From NCBI RefSeq assembly GCF_910579365.1, contig NZ_CAJTUX010000003.1, forward strand, positions 29,538 to 93,537: DNA of 64,000 nucleotides. The letters are read 5' to 3'. A program made the translations under genes and the position numbers. The notes beneath the pieces are model-generated. The model was given only the letters and a program-made list of their open reading frames with translations, had not been told where the DNA came from and searched no databases. This stretch comes from an uncultured Oscillibacter sp. (GTDB lineage: Bacteria > Bacillota > Clostridia > Oscillospirales > Oscillospiraceae). Positions 1-7,950 of the stretch are shown here, piece after piece (within the stretch, counting starts at the first letter, position 1; each line of letters begins with the position of its first letter).

Positions 1-1189
1 CTTCTCCTACTCCACCAGGACCCCGCCGGAGAACCGGGCCGTCTGCCATCTCACCTGGACCACGGAGGAAACCAAACGCATCGTCCAGGAAAACCTGGAC
101 CGGGCCCCCATGTACTCCGGCCTCATCGAGGGCGTGGGTCCCCGCTACTGCCCCTCCTTTGAGACGAAGATCGTCCGCTTCCCGGACAAGCTCCGTCACC
201 AGCTCTTCGTGGAGCCCATGGGGCTGGGTACCGAGGAGCTTTACATTCAGGGCTTCTCCTCCTCCATGCCGGAGGAGGTGCAGATTCAAATGCTCCACAG
301 CGTCCCCGGCCTTCGCCGGGCCGTCATGACCCGGCCCGCCTACGCCATTGAGTACGACTGCGTGGACCCCCTGGCGCTCAGCCCCACGCTGGAGGTCAAG
401 GCCGTCCCCGGCCTGTATGGCGCGGGGCAGTTTAACGGCTCCTCCGGCTATGAGGAGGCGGCGGTTCAGGGCTTTATGGCGGGGGTCAACGCCGCCCGGA
501 AGCTCCGGGGGCAGGACCCGTTTATTCTCTCCCGGGCGGAGAGCTACATCGGAACCCTGATTGACGATCTGGTGACCAAGGGCACCAACGAGCCCTACCG
601 CATCATGACCTCCCGAAGCGAGTACCGTCTCCTTCTGCGCCAGGACAACGCGGACCTGCGGCTGACCAGACGGGGGTATGACATCGGCCTGGTGCCCCGG
701 GAGCGCCTTCAGGCCGTGGAGGAGAAATACGCCGCGGTGGAACGGGAAATCAAGCGCCTCCGCCACACGGGAGCCTCTCCCTCGCCGGCGCTGGCGGACT
801 TCCTCCGCTCCAAGGACACGGCGGACGCAACCGGGGGCTGTCCTCTGGACGCGCTGCTGCGAAGGCCCCGGATTCACTATGACGAGCTGGCCCCCTTCGA
901 CCCGGGGCGGCCGGACCTCCCGCCGGATGTGCGGGAGCAGGTGGAAATCTCCGTGAAGTACGAGGGCTATATCCGCCGCCAGGAAAAGCAGGTGGAGGAT
1001 TTTCAGAAAATGGCCTCCCACCGCCTGCCGGCCGATTTGGACTACGCCGGGCTTCAGGGCCTCCGGCTGGAGGCCCGGGAAAAGCTGGCGGCCGTCCGGC
1101 CCCTGGATCTGGGGCAGGCCTCCCGCATCTCCGGGGTGTCCCCGGCGGATGTGGCCGCGCTGATGATCTATCTGGAAACCCACCGGTAG
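1..1189 (+). CDS. mnmG: tRNA uridine-5-carboxymethylaminomethyl modification enzyme MnmG (GidA), 3' part
   Basis: C-terminal part of MnmG; the reading frame is open from base 2 and the 5' end lies outside the window. With MnmE it installs the carboxymethylaminomethyl group on the wobble uridine (U34) of certain tRNAs, using FAD and methylene-tetrahydrofolate, in the cytoplasm. Visible family landmarks are the APMYSGLIEGVGPRYCPS segment near the start, the GLYGAGQFNGSSGYEEAA FAD-domain stretch, the TSRSEYRLLLRQDNAD block, and the C-terminal helical domain with KYEGYIRRQ and ASRISGVSPADVAALMIYL, which contacts MnmE. About 396 residues remain of a protein normally near 620. The C-terminus is intact. 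Identification is very secure. Confidence 0.97.
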   Translation, partial: FSYSTRTPPENRAVCHLTWTTEETKRIVQENLDRAPMYSGLIEGVGPRYCPSFETKIVRFPDKLRHQLFVEPMGLGTEELYIQGFSSSMPEEVQIQMLHSVPGLRRAVMTRPAYAIEYDCVDPLALSPTLEVKAVPGLYGAGQFNGSSGYEEAAVQGFMAGVNAARKLRGQDPFILSRAESYIGTLIDDLVTKGTNEPYRIMTSRSEYRLLLRQDNADLRLTRRGYDIGLVPRERLQAVEEKYAAVEREIKRLRHTGASPSPALADFLRSKDTADATGGCPLDALLRRPRIHYDELAPFDPGRPDLPPDVREQVEISVKYEGYIRRQEKQVEDFQKMASHRLPADLDYAGLQGLRLEAREKLAAVRPLDLGQASRISGVSPADVAALMIYLETHR

Positions 1190-1301
1190 CCGCCGGTTCT
1201 TTTCTGCGGGACATCCTTCGGCGCGCCCTCCGGTTCAAATCAAAAAGCCTGTTTGGCATTTTTAAAATCTGTCCACACTAACAAGAAAGGAAGCGCTTCC
1301 C

Positions 1302-1964
1302 ATGCTGATTGACATGACCCATACCATCACCCCGGAGATTCCCATCTGTCCCGGAGACCCCGCCCCCGCCTTCACCAAGTCCGCCACCCTGACCAAGGAC
1401 GGGTTCCGGACCACCAGCCTCAGCCTCTGCTCCCACACCGGCACCCATATGGACGCGCCCTCCCACCTCCTGCGGGACGGGCGGAGTCTGGACCAGATGC
1501 CCATGTCCCAGTTCTCCGGCCGGGCCACGGTGCTGGACGTGTCCGGAGAGGGTCCCGTCATCACGGAGGCCTTTCTCCAGTCCAACTACGAGGCCATTTA
1601 CTGCGCGGACTACATCCTGTTCTACACCGGCTGGGAAAACCGCTGGGCCACGGGGGACTATCTGGAGGACACCTTCCCCGTCCCCGACGAGGCCGCGGCC
1701 CGCTATCTGGTTTCCCGGGGTCTGAAGGGCGTGGGGACCGACGCCGCCAGCATCGACCGGCTCACCGGCCCCCGGACGGTGCACACCACCTTGATGAAGA
1801 GCGGCGCCGTGATTCTGGAGAGCCTGTGCCTGAAAAAGGTTCGAGGGCGGAAGGACTTTTTGTTCTTCGCCCTGCCCATGAAGATTCAGGACGCCGACGG
1901 CGCGCCCATCCGCGCCTTCGCGGAGCTGCGGGAGAACTTTGAGGAGGAGAGAAGAAAACGGTGA
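1302..1964 (+). CDS. Cyclase family protein (kynurenine formamidase-like metal hydrolase)
   Basis: A 220-residue protein of the cyclase family, metal-dependent hydrolases that include kynurenine formamidase (KynB). The signature HTGTHMDAP at residues 45-53 supplies the metal ligands, and the protein is full length for the family. The start is preceded by AAAGGA. The ribosome-binding region is part of a 12-bp perfect palindrome (GGAAGCGCTTCC, 1289-1300) abutting the ATG. Its stop overlaps the GTG start of the MurT-like gene by 4 bases (GTGA), so translation of the two is probably coupled. No tryptophan-degradation genes are nearby, so the substrate is unknown. The fold assignment is firm; a kynurenine formamidase role is not claimed. 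Confidence 0.85.
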   Translation: MLIDMTHTITPEIPICPGDPAPAFTKSATLTKDGFRTTSLSLCSHTGTHMDAPSHLLRDGRSLDQMPMSQFSGRATVLDVSGEGPVITEAFLQSNYEAIYCADYILFYTGWENRWATGDYLEDTFPVPDEAAARYLVSRGLKGVGTDAASIDRLTGPRTVHTTLMKSGAVILESLCLKKVRGRKDFLFFALPMKIQDADGAPIRAFAELRENFEEERRKR

Positions 1965-3283
1965 GAACATTTCTGGCTATCGCGGTCTGCAAGCTGGGCC
2001 ACTTTGTGGGCAAACTGGTGGGCAAGGGCAGCTCCATGCCGGGGAAATTCGCCCTGAAAATCTGCCCGGACATCCTCCGGCGGGTGAAGCTGCCTGCGCA
2101 CATCGTCGCCGTCACCGGCTCCAACGGCAAGACCTCCACCGTGGAGATGATCGCCGCCGTTCTGCGGGCGGACGGGAAGACCGTGGTCTACAACGAGGAG
2201 GGTTCCAACCAGATCGAGGGCGTCGCCACCCTGGTGCTGACCCACGCCACTCTGGGCGGAACGGTGAAGGCCGACGTGCTCCTTATCGAGTCCGACGAGC
2301 GCTACGCCGCCCATACCTTCCGGTTCTTCCACCCCACGGAATTTGTCATCACCAACCTCTACCGGGACCAGCTCACCCGGAACGGACACCCGGAATGGGT
2401 CTATGATTCCATCCTCCCCGCCCTCCATCCGTCGGCGGAGCTGATCTTGAACGCTGACGATCCCCTGTCCTCCTGCTTCGCCCAGGGGCATGACCATGTC
2501 AAATGGTTCGGCCTGGACCGCTGCTCCGTCTCCACGGACGCCCCTGCCGGGGTTTATCACGACGGGACCTACTGTCCCCTGTGCCACGCCCCTATGGAGT
2601 ATGACTACGTCCACTACAACCACATCGGCGCTTACCGTTGCACGAAGTGCGGCCACCGGAAACCCGCTGCGGACTATGCGGTTACAGCGGTGGACCTGGA
2701 GGACGCCTCTGTCACTGTCGACGGCAGCGTCCGCATCGCCCTGGCCTTCCGCAGCATCTATAACATCTACAACATTCTGGCGGCCTACGCGGCCTGCCGG
2801 GAGTGCGGCGTAAGCCAGGAGACCGCCGCCTCCGTCCTGAGCAACTACCTGCTGAAAAACGGCCGGATGCAGACCTTCCGCCTGGGGGCCCACCACGGGA
2901 CCCTGCTGACCAGCAAGCACGAAAACTCCATTGCCTACGATACCAACCTCCGCTACATCGCCGCATCGGAACAGGACTGCGCGGTGCTGGTCATTGTGGA
3001 CGCGGTGAGCCGGAAGTATTTCACCAGCGAGACCAGCTGGCTCTGGGACATTGATTTCGACCAGCTCCGCGCCCCCCACGTGAAACGGGTGGTGCTGGCG
3101 GGCCGGTACTGCAACGACCTGGCGGAGCGCTTCTCCTATACGGAGCTTGAAAACTGGTCTGTCCAGCCGGACATCGCCGCAGCGGCTTCCGAGCTGAAAA
3201 ACAACGGGGACGAGGAGCTGTTCGTGGTCACCTGCTTCTCCGACCGGGACAAGATTCTCAGCCGCGTGGAAAAGGAGGCGTGA
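1961..3283 (+). CDS. MurT-like Mur ligase (lipid II isoglutaminyl synthase, ligase subunit homologue), divergent
   Basis: A 440-residue Mur-ligase-family protein starting at GTG within the stop of the previous gene. MurT with GatD amidates the alpha-carboxyl of D-glutamate in lipid II. The ATP loop GSNGKTST (53-60), the NEEGSN segment and a zinc ribbon with Cys205, Cys208, Cys227 and Cys230 match MurT. Compared with my recollection of Staphylococcus aureus MurT, the segment holding catalytic Asp349 (DNAADGRDTSW) reads SRKYFTSETSW here, so the Asp position is Glu357. The AKNPAGMN segment is also replaced (SKHENSIAYDTN). The GatD-like partner follows 3 bp later. Family membership is firm. Canonical amidation is doubtful because the paired amidotransferase has also lost its catalytic residues. 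Confidence 0.85.
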   Translation: MRTFLAIAVCKLGHFVGKLVGKGSSMPGKFALKICPDILRRVKLPAHIVAVTGSNGKTSTVEMIAAVLRADGKTVVYNEEGSNQIEGVATLVLTHATLGGTVKADVLLIESDERYAAHTFRFFHPTEFVITNLYRDQLTRNGHPEWVYDSILPALHPSAELILNADDPLSSCFAQGHDHVKWFGLDRCSVSTDAPAGVYHDGTYCPLCHAPMEYDYVHYNHIGAYRCTKCGHRKPAADYAVTAVDLEDASVTVDGSVRIALAFRSIYNIYNILAAYAACRECGVSQETAASVLSNYLLKNGRMQTFRLGAHHGTLLTSKHENSIAYDTNLRYIAASEQDCAVLVIVDAVSRKYFTSETSWLWDIDFDQLRAPHVKRVVLAGRYCNDLAERFSYTELENWSVQPDIAAAASELKNNGDEELFVVTCFSDRDKILSRVEKEA

Positions 3284-3286
3284 GGC

Positions 3287-4021
3287 ATGGACGTACGGAT
3301 CATCCACTTCTACCCGGACCTGATGAACCTTTACGGCAGCCGGGCCAACGTGCTGGCTCTGAAACGCTATTTGGAACACCTGGACTGCGATGTCACTGTG
3401 GAGCCGGTCCTCCCCGGCGGCGGAACGGACATTTCCAAGGGAGACTTCTTCTACATGGGCGCGGGCACCGAACGGGCCGCCCGGGCCGCCATGGAGGACT
3501 TCGCCCGTTACGCCGGGCAGCTGAAGGCCGCCGCCCAGGACAACGCCGCCATGCTCTTCGCCGGGACGGCCATGGACCTCATCGGCAAAACCGTCCAGGA
3601 GGCGGACGGCAGCTCTTACGAGGGTCTGGGCCTGGCCTCCTTCACCACGAAGCACGACAAGCGCCGTATCGTGGGGGACGTCTACGGTCATACGGACCTC
3701 TATCCCGAGGCGGTGGTGGGCTTTATGAACAAGTGCGGCGCCGCCGCCGGGGTGGAGACGCCCCTTCTGACGGCGCTGGACCTGGGGTTTGGCAACGAGA
3801 AGGAACGGGGACCGGAGGGCTTCCACTGGAAGAACGTCTTCGCCTCCCAGCTCACCGGCCCGCTGCTGGTGAAAAACCCCAAGCTGCTGGAGACTGTGGC
3901 CGCCGCCATCTACGCCCGGCGGGGCAAACCCCTGCCGGTGGACCGCCCCCTGGACCGCTGGGCGGAGAAGGCCTATACCGTCACGGAGGAACAGCTCCGC
4001 CTGCGGGCGCACTCCAAATAA
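3287..4021 (+). CDS. GatD-like class I glutamine amidotransferase-fold protein lacking catalytic Cys and His
   Basis: A 244-residue GatD homologue immediately after the MurT-like gene. In known systems GatD hydrolyses glutamine and passes ammonia to MurT. The whole length aligns with S. aureus GatD as I remember it: IIHFYPDLMNLY at the N-terminus, YEGLGLASF in the middle and TGPLLVKNP near the C-terminus. The two catalytic positions differ. The nucleophile elbow ICGGYQFLGK is AGTAMDLIGK here, putting Gly93 in place of Cys94. The YLHGP histidine is Thr190 (QLTGP). The substrate arginine near 127 appears kept. Other cysteines (34, 150) are not in the elbow. I infer loss of glutaminase activity, with a possible scaffold or ammonia-binding role. 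Confidence 0.85.
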   Translation: MDVRIIHFYPDLMNLYGSRANVLALKRYLEHLDCDVTVEPVLPGGGTDISKGDFFYMGAGTERAARAAMEDFARYAGQLKAAAQDNAAMLFAGTAMDLIGKTVQEADGSSYEGLGLASFTTKHDKRRIVGDVYGHTDLYPEAVVGFMNKCGAAAGVETPLLTALDLGFGNEKERGPEGFHWKNVFASQLTGPLLVKNPKLLETVAAAIYARRGKPLPVDRPLDRWAEKAYTVTEEQLRLRAHSK

Positions 4022-4029
4022 ACCGATCA

Positions 4030-4067
4030 GCGGGGAGCCGGAAACGACGGCTCCCCGCCCTGTTTCC
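4030..4067 (+). terminator. Intrinsic terminator after the MurT/GatD-like pair
   Basis: Perfect 11-bp GC-rich stem (4030-4040 with 4048-4058), 7-base loop, followed by a short T-containing tract (CCTGTTTCC). It lies 9 bases after the gatD-like stop. The T-run is weak, so efficiency is uncertain. Confidence 0.6.
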
Positions 4068-4160
4068 AAATTCTTCCTCTCCCTCCAGGTTTTGAGGGTT
4101 GCTCCCCGCCTGCGTTTCCGGTATCCTTATCTTTGAACTCCACACAAGAAAGGAAACATT

Positions 4161-4937
4161 ATGAAACGCAAGCTCTTATGCGGACTTCTCGCCGCCGCGG
4201 CCCTGTGCTTCCCCGTCCAGGCCGCCCGGCCCGCCGCCGTCCAGGTGGACGGTGAACTTCTGAAATCCTCCGCCTACGTGGAGGAAGGCACCACCTACGC
4301 TCCCCTCCGGGAGCTGCTGGAGACAATGGGGGACTGGACAGTCTGGTGGGACGGCAGCGCCGCCCGGGCCGTCTCGGAGGACGCCTCCCTGTCGGCGGAT
4401 CCTGGCCGCAATGTTCTGACCATCAACGGCACGCGCTATCCCTGCGTGGTGGACGTGGTGGAGGGCCGGACCTATGTGCCCCTGCGCCTCACGGCGGAGG
4501 CCCTGGGCGGAAGCGCCGCCTGGGACCCCTGGCTGGACGGCGCGGCGGTGACCTCCCCCGGCGCGGAGCACGACGCCATGGATTACTATTGGCTCGCCCG
4601 CATCATCCACGCCGAAAGCGGCGGTGAGGCGCTGGAAGGCCAGATCGCCGTGGGCAACGTGGTTTTGAACCGGGTGGCCAGCGGGGACTTTCCCAACAGC
4701 GTCCCGGAGGTTATCTTTGACGACGAAAACGGCGTTCAGTTTGAGCCGGTGTCCAACGGAGCCGTGGCGAATCAGCCCACGGAGCAGTCCTGCGAGGCCG
4801 CCCGGCGGGCCCTGTCCGGGGAGAATACCGCGGGGGACGCGCTCTATTTCTTTGCCCCCGCCCTGTCCCAGGGAACCTGGATCGACTCCAGCCGGATTTA
4901 TTGGCAGACCATTGGCTGCCACCGCTTTTATCTCTGA
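4161..4937 (+). CDS. SleB-type cell wall hydrolase with copper-amine-oxidase-like N-terminal domain
   Basis: A 258-residue secreted protein. Residues 1-21 form a signal peptide (KRKLLCGLLAAAALCFPVQA). Residues about 25-130 are a copper amine oxidase N-terminal-like domain with the repeated YAPLREL and YVPLRLTAEALG motifs, commonly used for wall attachment in Clostridia. Residues about 140-258 match the Hydrolase_2/SleB domain: WLARIIHAESGGEALEGQIAVGNVVLNRV carries the likely catalytic Glu, and ALYFF and GCHRFYL are typical of the C-terminus. SleB enzymes are lytic transglycosylases acting on spore cortex peptidoglycan. With SpoIID elsewhere in the window this fits a spore former, though vegetative wall turnover is possible. 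It is monocistronic, between two terminators. Confidence 0.88.
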   Translation: MKRKLLCGLLAAAALCFPVQAARPAAVQVDGELLKSSAYVEEGTTYAPLRELLETMGDWTVWWDGSAARAVSEDASLSADPGRNVLTINGTRYPCVVDVVEGRTYVPLRLTAEALGGSAAWDPWLDGAAVTSPGAEHDAMDYYWLARIIHAESGGEALEGQIAVGNVVLNRVASGDFPNSVPEVIFDDENGVQFEPVSNGAVANQPTEQSCEAARRALSGENTAGDALYFFAPALSQGTWIDSSRIYWQTIGCHRFYL

Positions 4938-4940
4938 GAG

Positions 4941-4974
4941 ACGCCCCCGGCGGGCTTTCGCCGGGGGCGTTTTG
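4941..4974 (+). terminator. Intrinsic terminator after the SleB-like gene
   Basis: Perfect 11-bp stem (4941-4951 with 4960-4970), 8-base loop, then TTTT. It begins a few bases after the stop codon. Confidence 0.88.
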
Positions 4975-5029
4975 TGATATTCGCTTTAAATCAGCGAAAA
5001 TTTCCTCCGCATTTTAGGGAATTTATTTC

Positions 5030-5059
5030 TTGTGCAACCTCCTCGTTTTCCTATATTCT
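5030..5059 (+). promoter_or_regulatory. Putative sigma-A promoter of gdhA
   Basis: TTGTGC (5030-5035), 18-bp spacer, TATTCT (5054-5059). The -10 lies inside the short palindrome CCTATATTCTATAGG. It is about 118 bp upstream of the gdhA start, in an AT-richer stretch that otherwise shows nothing. Confidence 0.5.
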
Positions 5060-5177
5060 ATAGGCAGGAAAATCTCCGGCTGCTTCATTCGCCAAAACTC
5101 CCAAAAAATGGCATATCCGTTTCCGTTTGGGGCAAACTGAGGAGAGGCGGCACAGAGCCGGACAAAGGGGCGATTTT

Positions 5178-6527
5178 ATGTTGAAAAGCGAGTATTTACA
5201 GCGCGTCTACACCCAGGTGGTCACCAGAGACCCGGACCAGAAGGAATTTCACCAGGCGGTGCTGGAGTTTCTGGAGAGCCTGGACCAGATCATCGACCGG
5301 CACCCCGAGTATGAGGAGAAGGGCATTGTGGAGACCTTTGTGGAGCCGGAGCGGGTCATCAGCTTCCGGGTGCCCTGGGTGGACGACCACGGGAAGATTC
5401 ATGTGAACCGGGGCTACCGGGTGCAGTTCAGCTCCTCCATCGGTCCCTACAAAGGCGGCCTCCGCTTCCATCCCACGGTGAACCTCTCCATTTTGAAGTT
5501 CCTGGGCTTCGAGCAGATTTTGAAAAACAGCCTCACCACCCTGCCCATGGGCGGCGCCAAGGGCGGCAGCGACTTTGACCCCAAGGGCAAGAGCGACGAG
5601 GAGGTTATGCGCTTCTGCCAGAGCTTTATGACGGAGCTTCAGCGGCACATCGGCCAGTTCGTGGACGTGCCCGCCGGGGACATCGGCGTGGGCGCCCGGG
5701 AGATCGGCTACCTCTTCGGCCAGTACCGCCGGGTCCGGGGGACCTACGCCGCCGGCGTTCTCACGGGCAAGGGCCTCAGCTTCGGCGGCTCTCTGGTCCG
5801 CACGGAGGCCACGGGCTATGGCCTGTGCTATCTGACCCAAGAGATGCTCTCCAAAATGAAGAACGACAGCTTCCAGGGCAAGACCGTGGTCATCTCCGGC
5901 AGCGGCAATGTGGCCATCTTCGCCACTCAGAAGGCCACGGAGCTGGGGGCGAAGGTCGTGGCCCTCAGCGACTCCAACGGCTATATTCATGACCCCAAGG
6001 GCATCGACTTGGACGTGGTGAAGGACATCAAGCTGGGCCACCGGGGCCGGATCAAGGAATACGCGGACCGGGTTCCCGGCAGTACCTATACCGAGGGCTT
6101 CCGGGGCATCTGGAGCGTCCCCTGCGACATCGCCCTGCCCTGCGCCACGCAGAACGAGATCGACGGGGACATCGCCAAGATCATCGCAAAGAACGGAACC
6201 ATCGCCGTGGCCGAGGGGGCTAACATGCCCTGCCGTCCGGAGGCCATTCAGGAATTCCAGAATGCCGGAATCCTCTTTGCCCCCGCCAAGGCCGCCAACG
6301 CCGGAGGCGTCGCCACCAGCGGCCTGGAGATGAGCCAGAACTCCATGCGCTACGCCTGGAGCTTCGAGGAGGTGGACCGCCGCCTCAAGACCATCATGAC
6401 CAACATCTTCCACAATATCTACGCCGCCTCCGAGGAGTGCGGCAAGCCCGGCGACCTGGTGCTGGGCGCCAACATCGCCGGCTTTATGAAGGTGGCCGAC
6501 GTGATGCTGTCCCAGGGATTGATTTAA
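5178..6527 (+). CDS. gdhA: NADP-specific glutamate dehydrogenase
   Basis: Converts 2-oxoglutarate and ammonium to glutamate with NAD(P)H. The start chosen is the ATG at 5178 (MLKSEYLQRV), 8 bases after AAAGGGG. A frame extending to 5127 lacks a ribosome-binding site and conserved residues. The 449-residue product has the usual length of hexameric bacterial GdhA. Landmarks are GPYKGGLRFHPTVN, the catalytic-lysine segment LPMGGAKGGSDFDPKGKS, GDIGVGAREIGYLFGQYRR, the Rossmann motif VVISGSGNVAIF, and AEGANMPCRPEA followed by NAGGVATSGLEMSQN. The adjacent ASDSNG-type segment (here LSDSNGY) is typical of the NADP-preferring class. It is a single-gene unit flanked by a promoter and a terminator. Confidence 0.96.
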   Translation: MLKSEYLQRVYTQVVTRDPDQKEFHQAVLEFLESLDQIIDRHPEYEEKGIVETFVEPERVISFRVPWVDDHGKIHVNRGYRVQFSSSIGPYKGGLRFHPTVNLSILKFLGFEQILKNSLTTLPMGGAKGGSDFDPKGKSDEEVMRFCQSFMTELQRHIGQFVDVPAGDIGVGAREIGYLFGQYRRVRGTYAAGVLTGKGLSFGGSLVRTEATGYGLCYLTQEMLSKMKNDSFQGKTVVISGSGNVAIFATQKATELGAKVVALSDSNGYIHDPKGIDLDVVKDIKLGHRGRIKEYADRVPGSTYTEGFRGIWSVPCDIALPCATQNEIDGDIAKIIAKNGTIAVAEGANMPCRPEAIQEFQNAGILFAPAKAANAGGVATSGLEMSQNSMRYAWSFEEVDRRLKTIMTNIFHNIYAASEECGKPGDLVLGANIAGFMKVADVMLSQGLI

Positions 6528-6544
6528 AAACCGACCTTCAAGGG

Positions 6545-6580
6545 GAGCAGGGAGCCCGACGGGTTCCCTGCTCTATTTTT
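6545..6580 (+). terminator. Intrinsic terminator of gdhA
   Basis: Stem GAGCAGGGA (6545-6553) with TCCCTGCTC (6565-6573), extended inward by GCCC/GGGT, followed by TATTTTT. It lies 18 bases after the gdhA stop. Confidence 0.85.
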
Positions 6581-6612
6581 CAATGTCTCTCCGGCATACG
6601 CTCTCCGCAGGA

Positions 6613-6626
6613 GGTAAGCGCTTTCA
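6613..6626. promoter_or_regulatory. LacI/CcpA-type operator-like palindrome 1
   Basis: GGTAAGCGCTTTCA fits the catabolite-repression/LacI operator pattern TGWAANCGNTNWCA with one mismatch. It lies 279 bp upstream of the LacI start. A near-identical copy starts 66 bp downstream (6679). Confidence 0.5.
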
Positions 6627-6678
6627 CATTTTTCTTTCCTTTTTCCGCGAAAAATGTAGTTTGATGGGGAATTTTCTT

Positions 6679-6692
6679 GGTAAGCGTTTTCA
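6679..6692. promoter_or_regulatory. LacI/CcpA-type operator-like palindrome 2
   Basis: GGTAAGCGTTTTCA differs from the first copy at one base. It may bind the adjacent LacI protein or CcpA. No strong promoter could be assigned between it and the gene. Confidence 0.5.
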
Positions 6693-6851
6693 TTTTGTTG
6701 CAACTTGCATAGATGAGTAAGAAAAAAATGTTGAATCAACCAAAAACGACATTCTTCTCTTGCGTTTTCCCCGTCAATATGGTAGTCTTGATTCTACAAA
6801 GAGCTGAAACCAAACCGAAAACCGCTGGTTTTCTTTATTATTCCGCCGCAA

Positions 6852-6867
6852 ATGTAAGTGTTTACAT
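6852..6867. promoter_or_regulatory. Operator-like palindrome abutting the LacI ribosome-binding site
   Basis: ATGTAAGTGTTTACAT has perfect 6-base arms (ATGTAA/TTACAT) and the half-site spacing of the two upstream copies. It ends 10 bases before GAGAGGAGG and 24 bases before the start codon. This placement suits autoregulation by the encoded repressor (inference). Confidence 0.5.
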
Positions 6868-6891
6868 CCTTGTGCGAGAGGAGGTCCCGCC

Positions 6892-7878
6892 ATAAACGCC
6901 ACCATCTATGACGTCTCCCGTCTCTCCGGTGTCTCCATCGCCACGGTGTCCCGCACCTTTTCCGATCCCTCCCGGGTCCGGGACGCCACACGGCAAAAGG
7001 TCTTCGAGGCGGCGGAAATTCTCCACTACTCCCCCAACGCCATCGCCCGGGCCATGGCCCGGCAGCGGACGGACAAAATCGCCTTCCTGATCTGCAAGAA
7101 GGACGCCACTATTTTGGATGAGTTTTACGCCCGCATTTGCGAGAGCATCATGCGCCGCGCCATTCAGTCGGACCGGCAGCTGGTGATCTCCACGGCGGCG
7201 GATTGGGCCCAGGCGGCGGGCACCGCTCAGAACAAGCAAGTGGAGGGGGTCATCCTGGGGGGCAGCGCCCAGGCGGAGATGGTCTCCGAATTCCAGAGCA
7301 AGCACATCGCCGTGGTGCTGGTAAACAACCGAATGCCCGGCTTCGACCTTCCCTCCGTGGTGTCCGACGAGTACGGCGGCGTCCGTCTGGCGGTGGAGCA
7401 CCTTCTCCATCGGGGGCACCGGAGGATCGCCATGATTGCCGGCCGCTTCTCCCCCTACATTGTAGGGGAGCGGTACAACGCCTTTCTCCATGTCATGCGG
7501 GAGCATGGCGCGGATACCGGCGCCCGGAACATCGCCATGTGCGACCCCACCATTGAAAGCGCCACCCAGGCCGCCCTGGACCTTCTGGGCCAGGCGGACC
7601 GGCCCACCGCCGTCTTTGGCGCCAACGACGTGATCGCCGCCGGCGCACTGAAGGCCACCCGCCGTCTGGGACTGAAGGTGCCGGAAGACGTGGCCGTAGT
7701 GGGCTTTGACGATTCCACCATCTGCGGCATGGTGGAACCGGAGCTGACCTCCGTCCACATCAACTGCCGCCGCATCGGCGAGCTGGGGGTGGACCGCCTC
7801 CACGCTCTTTTGAACGGAGAGGAGTGCCCCCAGGTCACCACGGTCCCCGCCGAGCTCCGGGTGCGGGGGTCCAGCTGA
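6892..7878 (+). CDS. LacI-family transcriptional regulator, apparent AUA start codon
   Basis: A 328-residue LacI-family repressor. The conserved N-terminal helix-turn-helix is complete only if translation begins at ATA 6892 (then NATIYDVSRLSGVSIATVSRTF). That codon lies 7 bases after GAGAGGAGG, and no ATG, GTG or TTG is in frame between 6841 and 6892. The first conventional in-frame start, GTG 6946, would remove half of the DNA-binding motif. The rest is a periplasmic-binding-protein-like sensor domain (IAFLICKKD, EGVILGGSAQ, HRRIAMIAG, AVFGANDVIAAGALKA, VVGFDDSTICGMVEPELTSV). It precedes a sugar ABC importer, whose expression it probably controls. Either AUA is a genuine weak start or the base is an error for ATG. 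Confidence 0.85.
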   Translation: MNATIYDVSRLSGVSIATVSRTFSDPSRVRDATRQKVFEAAEILHYSPNAIARAMARQRTDKIAFLICKKDATILDEFYARICESIMRRAIQSDRQLVISTAADWAQAAGTAQNKQVEGVILGGSAQAEMVSEFQSKHIAVVLVNNRMPGFDLPSVVSDEYGGVRLAVEHLLHRGHRRIAMIAGRFSPYIVGERYNAFLHVMREHGADTGARNIAMCDPTIESATQAALDLLGQADRPTAVFGANDVIAAGALKATRRLGLKVPEDVAVVGFDDSTICGMVEPELTSVHINCRRIGELGVDRLHALLNGEECPQVTTVPAELRVRGSS

Positions 7879-7950
7879 GAAAATCCCCGCCGCACAGATG
7901 CGTTCATTTGCCTCGAAACCGCCGGTGCATGAAACACAAGGAGGAGCGTC

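Noticed and set aside
16..109. A start of mnmG at the ATG at position 110.
   Set aside because: The frame is open to the window edge, and the upstream residues (VCHLTWTTEETKRIVQENLDRAP) match the protein, so the gene is simply truncated.
1241..1266. AAAAAGCC-GGCATTTTT as the mnmG terminator.
   Set aside because: Only three GC pairs and a mismatch in the A/T arms; too weak to list.
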